From Dipteris shenzhenensis (taxonomy: Eukaryota; Polypodiophyta; Polypodiopsida; Gleicheniales): a stretch of DNA of 64,000 bases. Under the pieces are notes generated by a model. That model had not been told where the DNA came from, made no database searches, and saw only the letters and a list, made by a program, of their open reading frames with translations. The translations under genes and the position numbers were made by a program. Shown here piece by piece: positions 44,800-55,350 of this stretch (within the stretch, counting starts at the first letter, position 1; the number at the start of each line of letters is the position of its first letter). The DNA lies in assembly GCA_047967505.1 (NCBI GenBank), contig CM106540.1; one strand, written 5' to 3'.

Positions 44800-46383
44800 T
44801 TAGACATGGGATCATGTCGGTCATCCGACAAGTATGGACAGCCACGCAGGAGGAGAGCTCACGATCTATATGCTCCAGAGGACTTTGATTCCTCTTAGGA
44901 GACTATCCCGAGGACTACCCCTGGTCCGACTCCTCTCGAACCTAGCACTACGACTGCCCCTGGTCTGACTCCTCTTCCATGTAGCACTGCAACTACCCCT
45001 CAGGGAACTCCTTTGCTAGCCACACAGAGGCCACACAGGGCTTTGTCAGGAGTCCCGACGAGTTTGTAGTGCAGATGAGCAATGAGGAGGCAGTGAGATT
45101 CTTCTCTCTTCTATCTCAGAGGACCTCAGCAATTCCCTCCCCTACACCGATGGCTGGACGTACTGCCCAACCGTCCCCTCATGCCCCTTCAACCGAGGGG
45201 TCATCACCTGCGCATGCCTCTCATAAGGGAAGGAAGAGTAGGAAGGGCAGCTTATGTTGTGCTGACTCAGGAGATGTAGATGAGTCAGCACACTCACGTT
45301 CCTATAGGTCTCCACTTGGTCCGGAGACACAATATCAGTGAGGTCCCTTGCCCTCTCCTACTCACACTGCTACTCCTCGCTCCAGAAGTGCTCGCACAGC
45401 TTCCACTCCTTCTGACTCTACTACCATCAGTCCTCCTTACTCATCAGGGGATCTCTCGTATCAAATCATAGCTGCCGGAGAGATAATAGACTTCAGATAG
45501 AAAGGGCAAAGAAGTGATGGCCACCATGAGGCGGTTGATGAGCCATCACTTTAAGAGCGGCATTGCTACCGATTAGCGGTATCAAGATGACCAAAAGAAG
45601 CAGGCGGTCATCGATGAATGAAAACAAAAATACCCTAACCCGTCAAATTGGGAGTTTAATGAGAATTATATGTGAGAGTGCATGGGTTTGGTCTTGAAGC
45701 ATCGTAGATCAACCTTGCGGACTTCCATCAGAAAGGGGTTGGCTAAACCCAGCTGGGCAGACAAAGTTAATTGGAAGTTCTTCAAGAAGCAGAATAGGGA
45801 CCATCCCGAATTGTTCGAGGGTCACAAGAGGGCTGCGAAGAGACGGCTGGACGTTGTAGGTACTTCGCACTTTGGTGCAGGCGGATGGTTGGCATTCGAG
45901 GCAACTGTGGTAAGTCTACTTCTTCTCATTTAATGTATTGTTCTATTTGTTTTACTACATATTACATGCACTATAGCTAACTCTAACTCTCGTAAATTGG
46001 ATCCATAGCAAGCTCTGATGGGTCGTCTTCCTAAAGATGCAGAGACGCGATGCACATTTCGGATAGGAACAAAGCCGTGGTTTATTGAGCAAGAGGCAAT
46101 GGGAGCGACGGTCGATTGGGTTGAGATGGCTGCTCGCACGGTATAAGTTTACTCCTACTTTTAATCTCACTTTTTAAATTGTTTTATTCTTTAAGTTCCA
46201 ATCTAATTTTCGATTTATATGGTTCACTCTTAGGGTCAAAGCTCAAGCGTCCCATCATCGGAGGCGAGCGAGCACCAGGGCCAGGGATCAGATGCACGTG
46301 ACAATGATCAAGGAGAAGGCGCAGCTCACGAGGACCAAGGAACAGGCCAACAAGACGAGGACGATTCGGATTCGGATGAGTAG
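44800..46383 (+). pseudogene. TNP1/Transposase_24-like gene of CACTA-2
   Basis: The 5' part (ATG 44800: MLDMGSCRSSDKYGQPRRRR; then NEEAVRFFSLLSQRTS near 45080) is in broken frames. From 45682 a clean series follows: exon to 45909 (MGLVLKHRRSTLRTSI, GTSHFGAGGWLAFEAT), exon 46009-46140 (LPKDAETRCTFRIG, GATVDWVEMAART), exon 46234-46383 ending in an acidic DEDDSDSDE tail. The introns 45910-46008 and 46141-46233 have GT-AG ends and phase 0. Stops (TAG, TGA) occur in frame upstream of 45682. The motif SHFGAGG and the acidic C-terminus match the CACTA-1 minus-strand gene, so the same family is meant: a DNA-binding accessory protein. Confidence 0.65.
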
Positions 46384-46611
46384 TAGCAGTAGTACTGGTA
46401 GTAGCATTTTCTTCGCCCTATATGTCATTTTTTATATCCGCTCATTTGAGCAATTTTGTATTGCCCTTTCGAAAGGGTAATTTTGTAACAAACAATGTTG
46501 TATATGTTCGACATATAGGCTTTTGTTGCTCGATCATTTCATTTGAGCGATTTTGTATCACCCTTTTTGCAAGGGAAATTTTGTTATAAAAAAACTTTGT
46601 TTTGTAATTAC

Positions 46612-46686
46612 AAAAAAAAAAAAGGATTAGTGGGGCTAAACAGGGCCATAGCAAGCCCTGTTTAGCCCCACTAATCCTTTTTTTTA
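46612..46686. repeat. Perfect 23-bp-arm hairpin near the right end of CACTA-2
   Basis: The arm GGATTAGTGGGGCTAAACAG and its next three bases GGC (46624-46646) is exactly reverse-complemented at 46655-46677, with an 8-nt loop. Flanking A and T runs extend the stem. It could be a tiny folding element, a small-RNA source or a transcription end signal; none is proven. Confidence 0.9.
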
Positions 46687-46689
46687 AGT

Positions 46690-46810
46690 TCTATTAATCG
46701 TCGCTATATAGTGACATTTACCAGTGTCGCTATATAGCGACGATTAATAGTGTCGCTATATAGTGACATTTAGCATCGTTGCTATATAGCAACAGTTCTT
46801 TTCCAATGCT
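46690..46810. repeat. Subterminal GTCGCTATATAGCGAC cluster, right end of CACTA-2
   Basis: Four copies or near-copies of GTCGCTATATAG(C/T)GAC lie between 46698 and 46790, followed by the diverged terminal repeat. Confidence 0.85.
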
Positions 46811-46900
46811 TTTAGCAACGTTTGCGCCCGTGAAAAAAAAATTTTAATGTAAAAAGCGTCGGTATTTTCATTGGAAAATGGCCTATGCCTTGTAGTATAG

Positions 46901-47255
46901 CAACGATCAACAAAATTTTCAACTAATCAAACCTCAATGTCAAAACTATAAAAAGAATCATCTCACATGCGATTGTTGGTTTAATAAGACCAACAAAGGA
47001 AAAATGAAATCCCGCAATGGCACAACCAACTGTGCGTATGACTCTGACAGTTCTCATAATTCAGACTATGAGGACGATATCATCTCCCTGGCCTCTGGTG
47101 CCTCTTCTTCAGAAGACGTCAACTTTGCCTTCGCTGCCTCACTTCGAACAGAACCGATCAACTCCACTTGGATTTTAGATACTGGAGCAACATGTCATTT
47201 AACGTCCCATCTAGATTGGCTACACTCATATAGTGAATTACCCGACCCAGTTGCA
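46901..47255 (+). pseudogene. Copia-B gag end and protease start
   Basis: This resumes the copia frame cut at 36368. A degenerate zinc knuckle CQNYKKNHLTCDC (second Cys replaced by Tyr) lies at about 46939-46977. A Lys-rich and acidic linker follows, then the protease start STWILDTGATCHLTS at about 47164 with the DTGA active site kept. Copia sequence stops near 47255, where minus-strand gypsy sequence begins. Integrase, RT and the 3' LTR of Copia-B are absent from the window. Confidence 0.8.
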
Positions 47256-47699
47256 GCATATCGGGACTTGAGCAACATCAGAGAGAGAGCGTCTAAGATA
47301 AGTTATAGGTCGCCATTCATTTTGGTGATCTTGCTAGAGTAGAACTGTGCCAAGTCCTTAGTCCAAGGTATCTATTCAGATGAGAAACGGTTTGATCATA
47401 TCCAGATGGCGAAGGGGTACGTCTTCTTGCAGAATTTCCCTGATTTGATCAAAAGCATTTTGACATTCTTTATTGCATAGAAAATATGCTTTTTTCAGCA
47501 ACAACTTCTACAAAGGTGATGCAATAGTAAACAGATGCATGAATCGGGTGCTGAATCCTGTCAATCCCAAAAAACATTGAATATCTTTGGCATTCTGTGG
47601 CACTGGATCTCTTTGATCGCTTGGATTTTGAGTGGATCAGGTCGAACACCTTCGGTCGAGATAATGAATCCCAAATATTTGATTGAAGATTGAGCCCAC
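47256..47699 (-). pseudogene. Gypsy-B RT end and RNase H
   Basis: On the minus strand, entering from 47699: the end of the RT domain (KYLGFIISTEGVRPDPLKIQ, about 47670-47610), then a connection segment in shifting frames (FLGLTGFSTRFM), then RNase H (LRHLDMIKPFL, SLSDVAQ near 47270). It is interrupted at 47699 by Copia-C; the upstream part of the same domain starts at 53172. Several stops and frameshifts make it non-functional. The integrase that should follow is missing at the junction near 47255. Confidence 0.85.
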
Positions 47700-47997
47700 T
47701 GTTGAGATATCAAGCTCTACCCCCGATATATCTCCTGGATGACTATCATTTATGTCACCGCCTGTGTTAGTTGTACTCGTGGTGTAGTTAGACTACCACG
47801 TATGTTTTTGGTTTGGGTTCACATATGAACCACGTATTCTAGGGTTTGACATATAGGGTATTTCCCTCTTCTATTGTATTGTTGTTGTGTGCAAAAGTGA
47901 AGAAAGGCTTCACCCTCCAACCTTGTGTCCTCTCTCTTTTGTGTGTTGTGAAGAAAGCTGCACTTGAGTCTCCTATCTCTCTCCCTTATTCTTTACA
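47700..47997 (+). repeat. 5' LTR of Copia-C
   Basis: It starts TGTTGAGATATCAAGC and ends TTCTTTACA, 298 bp. It differs from the 3' copy at two sites (CCTGTG against CCTATG, and GAAAGG against GAAATG). Confidence 0.97.
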
Positions 47998-48009
47998 TGG
48001 TATCAGAGC
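47998..48009 (+). other. Primer binding site of Copia-C
   Basis: TGGTATCAGAGC starts directly after the LTR; it matches the initiator tRNA-Met end. Confidence 0.95.
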
Positions 48010-48564
48010 CTTGTTCATGGTAAGGAGCTCAAGAAAGCAAGCCAAGTTTGTGGTGTCCTGGTAAGAGGACCAGTGTTGCTTTCCTATTTCGAGTTTGGGA
48101 GCAAATCTCTGCAGGTAGCACAGCCAGAAGTGCAGGAGTGCACTGTTTCAGATTGAGAGGCCCTTCGCGGTGTGGCGAGAGCGTAGTATATGCTGCGGGC
48201 AGGGGCAAAGCCCTCGGTGACTTTATTTTTTTGATTTGAGGCCGTTCGGGGCCCGTTTTGAAGGCGGAAGTTCTTCGCAGGCACTCAGAAAAAGGCCCTG
48301 TTTTTCGCTGGCGCGGCTAGTCGGTGGAAAGGTGCCACAGAAATTGCATCGTATGCCTGTGTGCAGAGATATTGGGAGTTGTAGATTCATGCCTGTTGCC
48401 TGTTGATGCAAAATCGTCACTAAGAAGTGACTGTGTGGTGAAATACCACTTTCGTCAGTGTTGCAGATCTGCCCCTGTGAGGCTTTTTGCAGAAGTTTTG
48501 CTATTTGCCCTTGTGAGGCATTTGCTGTGTTTACAGGTTGCTGTTGCAATTCGTGATTTGTAAA

Positions 48565-51500
48565 ATGTCTGAGAATCTATCTACCATTGTCAGTGAGAAG
48601 CTTGACAAGAACAACTTCCAAGCATGGAAGTTCAAGATGACAAACTTCCTTATGGGAAAGGGAGTTTGGTAGTACATCAGTGGTGAAACTGCAGAACCAG
48701 TTTTGGGTGCTGCTCCCACTCCTGCTGAATTGAAGGCCTTTAAAGAATGGCATGAAAAAGCTAGAAAATGCCTGTATTGGCTGTCTGTTAGCATTTCAGA
48801 TTCTATGATTGTGCATATACAGGATGTAGAGATGCCTAAGGAGGCATGGGATACATTGGTGAAGCTGTATAGCACAAATACCAAAGCACGAAAGATGCAG
48901 CTAAAGCAGGAGTTGCACAATGTGCAAAGGAAAAATCTGAATATAAATGAGTATTCCTTGAAGGTGAAAGGCCTTGCAGATTCTCTTGCCTCCATTGGAG
49001 CACCTGTTGATGATGAGGACTTAGTGTCCGTGACCTTGAATGGTCTTGGGAAAGATAATGCACAGTTTCGGACATCCATTGGAGTCCGTGAAACATTTCC
49101 TGATTTTCAAGAACTTATTGCTCTCTTGCTGAGTGAAGAGCAAAGGAATGGTGGTTCAGCCACCTCAACTTCTCAAGAGACTGCTTTCTACTCGAATACA
49201 AGTAGAGGCAGGGGTAGAGGAAGAGGCCGGTTTGGTGGCCGTGCAGGAAATCAGAACCAACAGCAACAACAGGAAAACCAGTCCTATGGAGGAGGACGTG
49301 GTAGTTCTAGAGGCAGGGGGAGCCAAAGAGGCCGTGGTTCATGGCAAAGGAACCAGCAAGTAAATAGCAGCACAGAATGCTATTATTGTGGAAAGCCTAG
49401 ACACAAGGAGAATACATGCTATAAAAAGCAGAATGACATCAAAAGTGGGAAGTTGCAGCAAAGCAACTATGCATCATCAAGTGGGCATGGTGACGTTAGA
49501 AATGAGCACCTTTTTGTGATGCAGCATATGGTTAACTCCATGTCAGGAGATGCTGCAGCTTGCAATGATGTTTGGTATGTTGATTCAGGTGCCTCTAACC
49601 ACATGACCAGTCATGGTGAGTGGTTTCATGATGTTAGAAATTTGGATAAGCCAAGTTATGTTGAAACAGGTGATGATACTGCGCACCCAATTACGCAGGT
49701 TGGTAAAGTGCCATTGGCTATGCAGGATGGCAAAACAAAGTACTTGGCAGATGTACTTCATGTTCCAAAAATCACTAAGAACCTGGTTTCAGTTGGCCAG
49801 ATGGTTGAGCAAGGTCTGCAGGTTAGATTTAATCCTGATGGATGATTTGTTGAGGACTTGAAAAATAAGTGCCGCTTGGTTGCAAAAGGCAACAAAAATG
49901 GCAGAATGTTCACCTTGGATGTTGATATGCCTGAGGTGAAAGCTGCTATGTTTGCGCATGGGAGAGGTGTCATTGCAGATATTGAGATATGGTACAAGCG
50001 CATTGGGCACGTGAATATACAAAGGCTGAAATCTATGCAAACGAAAAACATTGTTGCAGGTTTGCCTAAATTCAGAGTTGAGGGAATGCAAAAGGTATGT
50101 GAAGCATGCCAAATGGGTAAGCAGGCTAGACATGCATTTCCCAAAAATGCTAAGGTGAGTAGAAGACCTTTGGAAGTGATCCATTCAGATGTTTGGATAA
50201 CCAAAGCTGCTTCTATTGGTGGATGCCATTATTATGTGACGTTTATTGATGACTACACTAGGAAGGTGTGGATTTATTTTATGAAGCACAAAAGTGAAGT
50301 GTTCGGCCATTTCAAGGCTTTTAAGGCCATGGTTGAAAAAGAGAAAGGTGTGCATATTATAAAGTGCTAAGATCTGATGGAGGGGGAGAGTACTTTTCAG
50401 AAGAATTTTGTGAATATCTGAAAGAACAGGGAATTCAAAGGAAGTACTCATGCAGGTCTACCCCTCAGCAGAATGGGGTTGCAGAAAGGAAGAATAGGCA
50501 TATTGCAGAAGTAGGACGGGCGATCCTAAATGAGAAAAACATGCCTGATTATTTTTGGGCTGAAGCAGTAGCAACTGCTGTTTATATGATGAACAGAACC
50601 CCCACTGCAGCTGTCCATGGCATGACGCCTGAAGAAATGTATACTGGCCAAAAACCAGATATTTCTCACTTGAAGGTATTTGGTTGCATAGCTTATGTTC
50701 ATGTTCTTGATGAGAAGAGAACAAAGCTGGATCCAAAGGCAGAAAAATGCATCTTTATTGGATATGCTCTGCACCAGAAAGGGTATCGCTGTTATAACCC
50801 TTCCACCCGCAAAATGCAAGTGAGCAGAGATGTTGTTTTTGATGAAATGAGCAGCTGGTATGCACCAACTGTTATGGTAGGAGATGCAGATGCAGGAAAT
50901 GGGAATGCTGCAATAACTGCAGAGCAGCAATCTCAAGCCTTGAGTGGACCCAGAGAGTCCTCTACTAGTGGATCTAATGCATGGACAGGGAGATTGAGAT
51001 CTAGTGAATCGTCACATGGCAGCCCTGATAGTGTTGTGCAGGTATCACATAAGGGAAAAAAAAAAGTAGACCATGCTCCAGTGTTTGATGTGTCTGCTGG
51101 TAGCTCTCATGTTGATGGAGAGTCAAGCGGCTCTGAAATGAGCCTTGATGAGGAACTTGGGATTCCTTCTGTTGTTACACCTGGTGCAAGGAAAAGCAGG
51201 CATGATTTAAAGACTCCTGCAACTGATCCAGCTGTACGGAGGTCCACTCGTATTAAGTATCCAGTTGACAGATATGATGGGTATACAGCACATCACTATG
51301 CTTATATGGTCAAGGTTCTAGAGGAGCCAGAGCCCACATGTTTTGAGGATGCAGCAGAGCATAAAAATTGGGAAGCAGCTATGGATGAAGAGATGGCTGC
51401 CTTGGATGCAAACCACACTTGGGATTTGATGCCTTTGCCTCATGATAAGAAGGCTATTGGCTGCAAGTGGGTTTACAAAGTAAAGCACAATGCTGATGGG

Positions 51501-52916
51501 TCTGTTAGCAGGTACAAGGCAAGATTGGTTGCCAAAGGTTTTGCGCAGACATATGGAATTGACTATGAGGAAACTTTCAGCCCAGTTGCAAGGATGGCAA
51601 CCGTGAGAGCAGTAATTGCTATGGCTGCTGCAAAGGGATGGTCTTTGCATCAGATGGATGTGAAAAATGCCTTCTTGCATGGTGATTTGCAGGAAGAGGT
51701 TTATATGATGCAGCCAGAAGGTTATGAGGATAATTCACACCCCGATTTTGTATGCAGGTTGCGCAAAGCCTTGTATGGCTTAAAACAGGCACCGAGGGCA
51801 TGGTCAGACAAGATAGGGCAATATCTTGTCACTATTGGATTTCAGATTTCCAATTCAGATTTTTCACTTTATGTGAGAAGGACAAACAGAGGGATTGTGC
51901 TTGTAGTCATCTATGTTGATGACTTGATTATTACAGGTGATAGTGATGCAGACATTAATGAAGTGAAGCTGCTGTTGAAGCAGAAATTTGAGATGAAGGA
52001 TTTGGGAGAGCTGCGTTACTTCTTGGGCATTGAGGTTATTAGATCCCCGAGTGGGATATGGCTGTTGCAAAGGCAATACGGTTTGGACATGCTGTCCAAA
52101 TATGGGATGACAGGCTGTAAGCCTATCTCTGTTCCATTGGAGCAGAATGTGAAGCTCAATGCAGAGACAGGTGAGCTTCTTGAAGATATTACTATGTACA
52201 GGCGCATAGTAGGTAGCTTGATTTACATGACTATAACCAGACCAGATTTGAGCTATGCTGTGGGGCTGGTGAGTCAGTTTATGCAGGCACCGAGGAAGCC
52301 ACATTTGGATGCGGCTAGGCGCATACTGCGGTATGTGAAGTCCACATTGCATTATGGACTGTTTTATGAAGCTGGGTGTGCATTACAGGTACATGGATAC
52401 ACAAATGCTGACTGGGCTGGTAGTGTCTCAGACAGGAGATCTACTAGTGGTTTTATGTTTTCCCTTGGGAGTGGTGCCATCAGTTGGAGCAGCAAGAAGC
52501 AGCCAACAGTTGCCTTGTCGAGCAAAGAGGCTGAGTACAGGGGTGCAGCAATGGCTGCATGTGAGGTAGCTTGGTTACAGAAGCTACTTGCAGATATGGG
52601 ACAGTCAATTCATGCAGCAGTTGTCATTCATTGTGACAACATTAGTAGCATCATGCTTGCTAATAACCCAGTTTATCATGCTAGAACGAAGCACATTGAG
52701 GTGCATTATCACTTTGTGAGAGAGAAGGTTCTAGCTGGTGAGATTGATCTTGTCTATGTCAGCACTGAGGAGCAGGTGGCTGATATTTTTACGAAGGCAT
52801 TGGGTACCGAGAAGCTTCGCAGATTTAGGAGCTTGCTTGGTGTACGTGAGATGGATTTGAGCTTGAGGGGGAGTGTTGAGATATCAAGCTCTACCCCCGA
52901 TATATCTCCTGGATGA
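48565..52916 (+). pseudogene. Copia-C gag-pol polyprotein with two stops and one frameshift
   Basis: It starts at ATG 48565 (KLDKNNFQAWKFKMTNFLM). Order: gag/UBN2 (LVKLYSTNTKARKMQLKQEL), Gly/Arg-rich linker, zinc knuckle CYYCGKPRHKENTC, protease WYVDSGASNHMT (about 49573), pre-integrase with HHCC (WYKRIGHVNIQ..CEACQMGKQ), integrase with HSDVWI, RSDGGGEY and NGVAERKNR (all three acidic residues kept), RT (KARLVAKGFAQTYG, YVDDLIIT) and RNase H (NADWAGS, HCDNISS). The frame ends at 52916, 43 bp inside the 3' LTR. Defects: TAG 48670, TGA 49843, and a one-base frameshift near 50363-50370. With every catalytic motif intact, it has only just lost function, or the defects are read errors. Confidence 0.95.
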
Positions 52917-53171
52917 CTATCATTTATGTCACCGCCTATGTTAGTTGTACTCGTGGTGTAGTTAGACTACCACGTATGTTTTTGGTTTGGGTTCACATAT
53001 GAACCACGTATTCTAGGGTTTGACATATAGGGTATTTCCCTCTTCTATTGTATTGTTGTTGTGTGCAAAAGTGAAGAAATGCTTCACCCTCCAACCTTGT
53101 GTCCTCTCTCTTTTGTGTGTTGTGAAGAAAGCTGCACTTGAGTCTCCTATCTCTCTCCCTTATTCTTTACA
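52863..53171 (+). repeat. Polypurine tract and 3' LTR of Copia-C
   Basis: TTGAGGGGGAG (52863-52873) is the plus-strand primer site. The LTR runs 52874-53171. Confidence 0.95.
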
Positions 53172-53950
53172 CCCACTTGCATTTAGTTGGATTGAGCCTC
53201 AGATTGTACTGATGCAATAGCCATAATACTTGTTGCAAAATCTGTTTATGCTCTTCCCAAGTTTCAGTATGGATTAGAACATCATCCAAATACACTAGAA
53301 CTTTTTTCTGAATGATCAAATCGTGTAAAGCGAAGTTCATTACCCTTTGAAAAGTACCAGGCACATTATTCAGACCTATTGAATTGATACAAACTGAAAG
53401 GTGTTCAAAACGCTGTCTTTGGGCGATCTTGTGGGTGCACAGGGATCTGCCAATAACTAGATTTGAGATCTAGTGTAGTAAAGTATTTGGAGTATGCCAA
53501 CGAATCCAAAATATCATCTAGTCTTGGCAACAGATACCGATCTCGGACAGTAACTTGATTCAAATGTCAGAAATTAATGCAGAATTGATACGTATCATCT
53601 TGCTTCTTGACCAGGTGGGGTTCATAGGCCCAAGGACTTCTCGAATGAGATATGATGTTGTCTCGAAGCATATCTGTTACATGTTGCCTAAGAATTGCGG
53701 TTGCTGGAACAGCGTCTTTGGTGCAGATTGGCATGGATTCTTCGGTAGGGATTTCATGAAAAATATTTGCTGATGTCGTAGTAAATTTTGATCCTGCAAA
53801 TGCAACAGGGAAAGCACGTAATAATGCTTTGATATGAATTTGTCACCACATTTCTTCTTGATCTATTAGAGACGCCATAGTTGAGTGAGAGAACTTTGAA
53901 AACAACTAGGGTATTGGTTTGGTATTAAGAAGACGAGTAGCATGACCCAT
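53172..53950 (-). pseudogene. Gypsy-B reverse transcriptase, upstream part
   Basis: Minus strand, 5' to 3': a short pre-RT region from ATG at about 53881 (MASLIDQEEMWW), then RT motifs WAYEPHLVKKQDDTYQF, NQVTVRDRYLLPRLDDILD, YFTTLDLKSSYWQIPVH and, in the frame starting at 53364, MPGTFQRVMN and VLVYLDDVLIHTETWEEH with the YLDD catalytic box. It is cut at 53172 by Copia-C and continues at 47699. Two or three frame breaks occur, one a TGA in the CINF*HLNQ region near 53553. It is a typical Ty3/gypsy RT, which copies element RNA into DNA. Confidence 0.88.
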
Positions 53951-55018
53951 CTACGACGGGCCCCGCTCTGTTGGGTCTCAAGTGGGATCTAAATTTTAAG
54001 AAAATAAAATTTCAAGTTTTAAAACCCCTCTATCTCTTCAATTTGTCAGTTGCGAGAGTTGTGTGACTGTGCCATAAATTTAGTATCAATCTCATTGTGG
54101 TGCTAGCAACTTAGGAAATAGAGGAAGCAAAAATTTTCAATAGTTATAGCGATCTTTATTCCTCTCAAATGCTTGGAATATTATTTGTTGTGAATCATGG
54201 TTTAGTAGACTTTTGAATGCCCCAAGTGGAAACCATGGGTTTCATGCAAGAAATTCATCATGTCTAGGGCAAAGCCATCATCCAATGGGAGCAAGAACAA
54301 AAAATCGATAGGGAAGGGTGATAAGCACTCCAAAATGGAAAATGTATTTAGCATGTGTATGTGTTGATTATTTTGACATATGTGAGTGAGTGCATCCATG
54401 TACATGTGCAGCTAGTGTGGCTATACATGTGTCTCCATGCACTATGTTTATGTATGTGCGTGTGCATGCATGTGCACAATTGTGCTTCTGTTTACATGCA
54501 TGGGCAACTCTTGTTTCTATCGTTTTACAAAAACTTTGGCAAACTTCTTGAGTTCCAGATTTTGCATCCTCCATCCTACTTGTGCAATTGATTACACTTT
54601 GATCGTGGAGGAGAGACCTACCCTCAGGTGAGCAACATCATGCAGGCCACGTTGTACTTTGGACCAATCAAGAGCTCCTCACCTAGATGCTTGCCAAGTT
54701 CACCAAAACATGGCAACCTAGCCTCTCTATTGCATCCAATGCAGATTGAGATACAAATCCTTTGTCCCTCATGACAATTTGTCTGGGTGCTTGTGGCTAA
54801 AGTTTCTTTTCGATTGAGTGCTTCTACGTATGAGATCATGTTAATCACTATTGCGATGTCCAATCCCATTGTGACCACTGTATTTGACTATAGCAAGAAA
54901 GTTGTCTTTCTCATGAAATTCATTAAGATCACCCACCAAAATTAAAATTCAAACTCAGCTCTTAAAGACCGCTATAGCATGTTGCATCATGAGGGAGAAG
55001 AGAAAATCTAGGATGCAT

Positions 55019-55350
55019 TGTTAGAGCAATGCAATTTTAAGCAACTTCAAAGAACATTATTTTGTGGCAAAGATCTCCAAAAGATCACATTTGCAAAGTT
55101 TGCATGCTTCATTGAAAACGCATAAAGTCCTCACACCATAGATACATTCACACACAATGGTTGTCCTAAAAAATTGGTTATATAGCCACTCTTCTTCAAA
55201 AAGATGTAACTATCCATGTAGCAAAATGATAGATCAATACAATCTTCTTTGTCTATATCTCTATCGTGTCCATATCACAGAGTTAGAACTTTCTTCAATT
55301 TCTTTGCTTGCCTTCCAATATCTGTCCCAAATCTAACATGGTATCATTGC
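55019..55350 (+). repeat. Possible old copia LTR plus primer site
   Basis: TGTTAGAGCAATGC at 55019 and ATCTAACA at 55331-55338 could bound an LTR. It is followed by TGGTATCATTGC (55339-55350), three mismatches from the copia primer site. There is no gag afterwards and no second copy, so this is tentative. Confidence 0.3.

Larger units (their letters stand above)
36369..46897 (-). mobile_element. CACTA-2: 10.5-kb CACTA transposon in Copia-B gag
   Basis: The left end is CACTACTACA at 36369; the right end reads TTGTAGTA up to 46897. Both are flanked by TAG (36366-36368 and 46898-46900), a 3-bp target duplication. Near both ends the strings CCGACG and GCGCCCGT or its complement recur. The element carries a minus-strand TNP2 gene (36986-41076), a plus-strand TNP1-like gene (to 46383), clusters of GTCGCTATATAGCGAC, a MITE, and a 2.8-kb pyrimidine/palindrome array. 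The host site is the copia gag that continues on each side. Confidence 0.9.
47700..53171 (+). mobile_element. Copia-C: young, nearly complete Ty1/copia element
   Basis: The 5472-bp element has two 298-bp LTRs (47700-47997 and 52874-53171) that differ at two positions by my reading. The 5-bp target duplication CCCAC is perfect (47695-47699 and 53172-53176). It contains a primer site, a gag-pol frame with three defects, and a polypurine tract. It split the RT domain of Gypsy-B. The low LTR divergence shows a recent insertion compared with everything around it. Confidence 0.97.

Noticed and set aside
41887-44888. Long open frames (up to 438 codons) in the pyrimidine/palindrome array
   Set aside because: They are Ser/Phe/Leu or His/Lys/Met low-complexity, overlap in several frames on both strands, and follow from the stop-free repeat rather than from coding.
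49133-49363. Extra frames inside Copia-C gag-pol on both strands
   Set aside because: They are shadows of the polyprotein frame.
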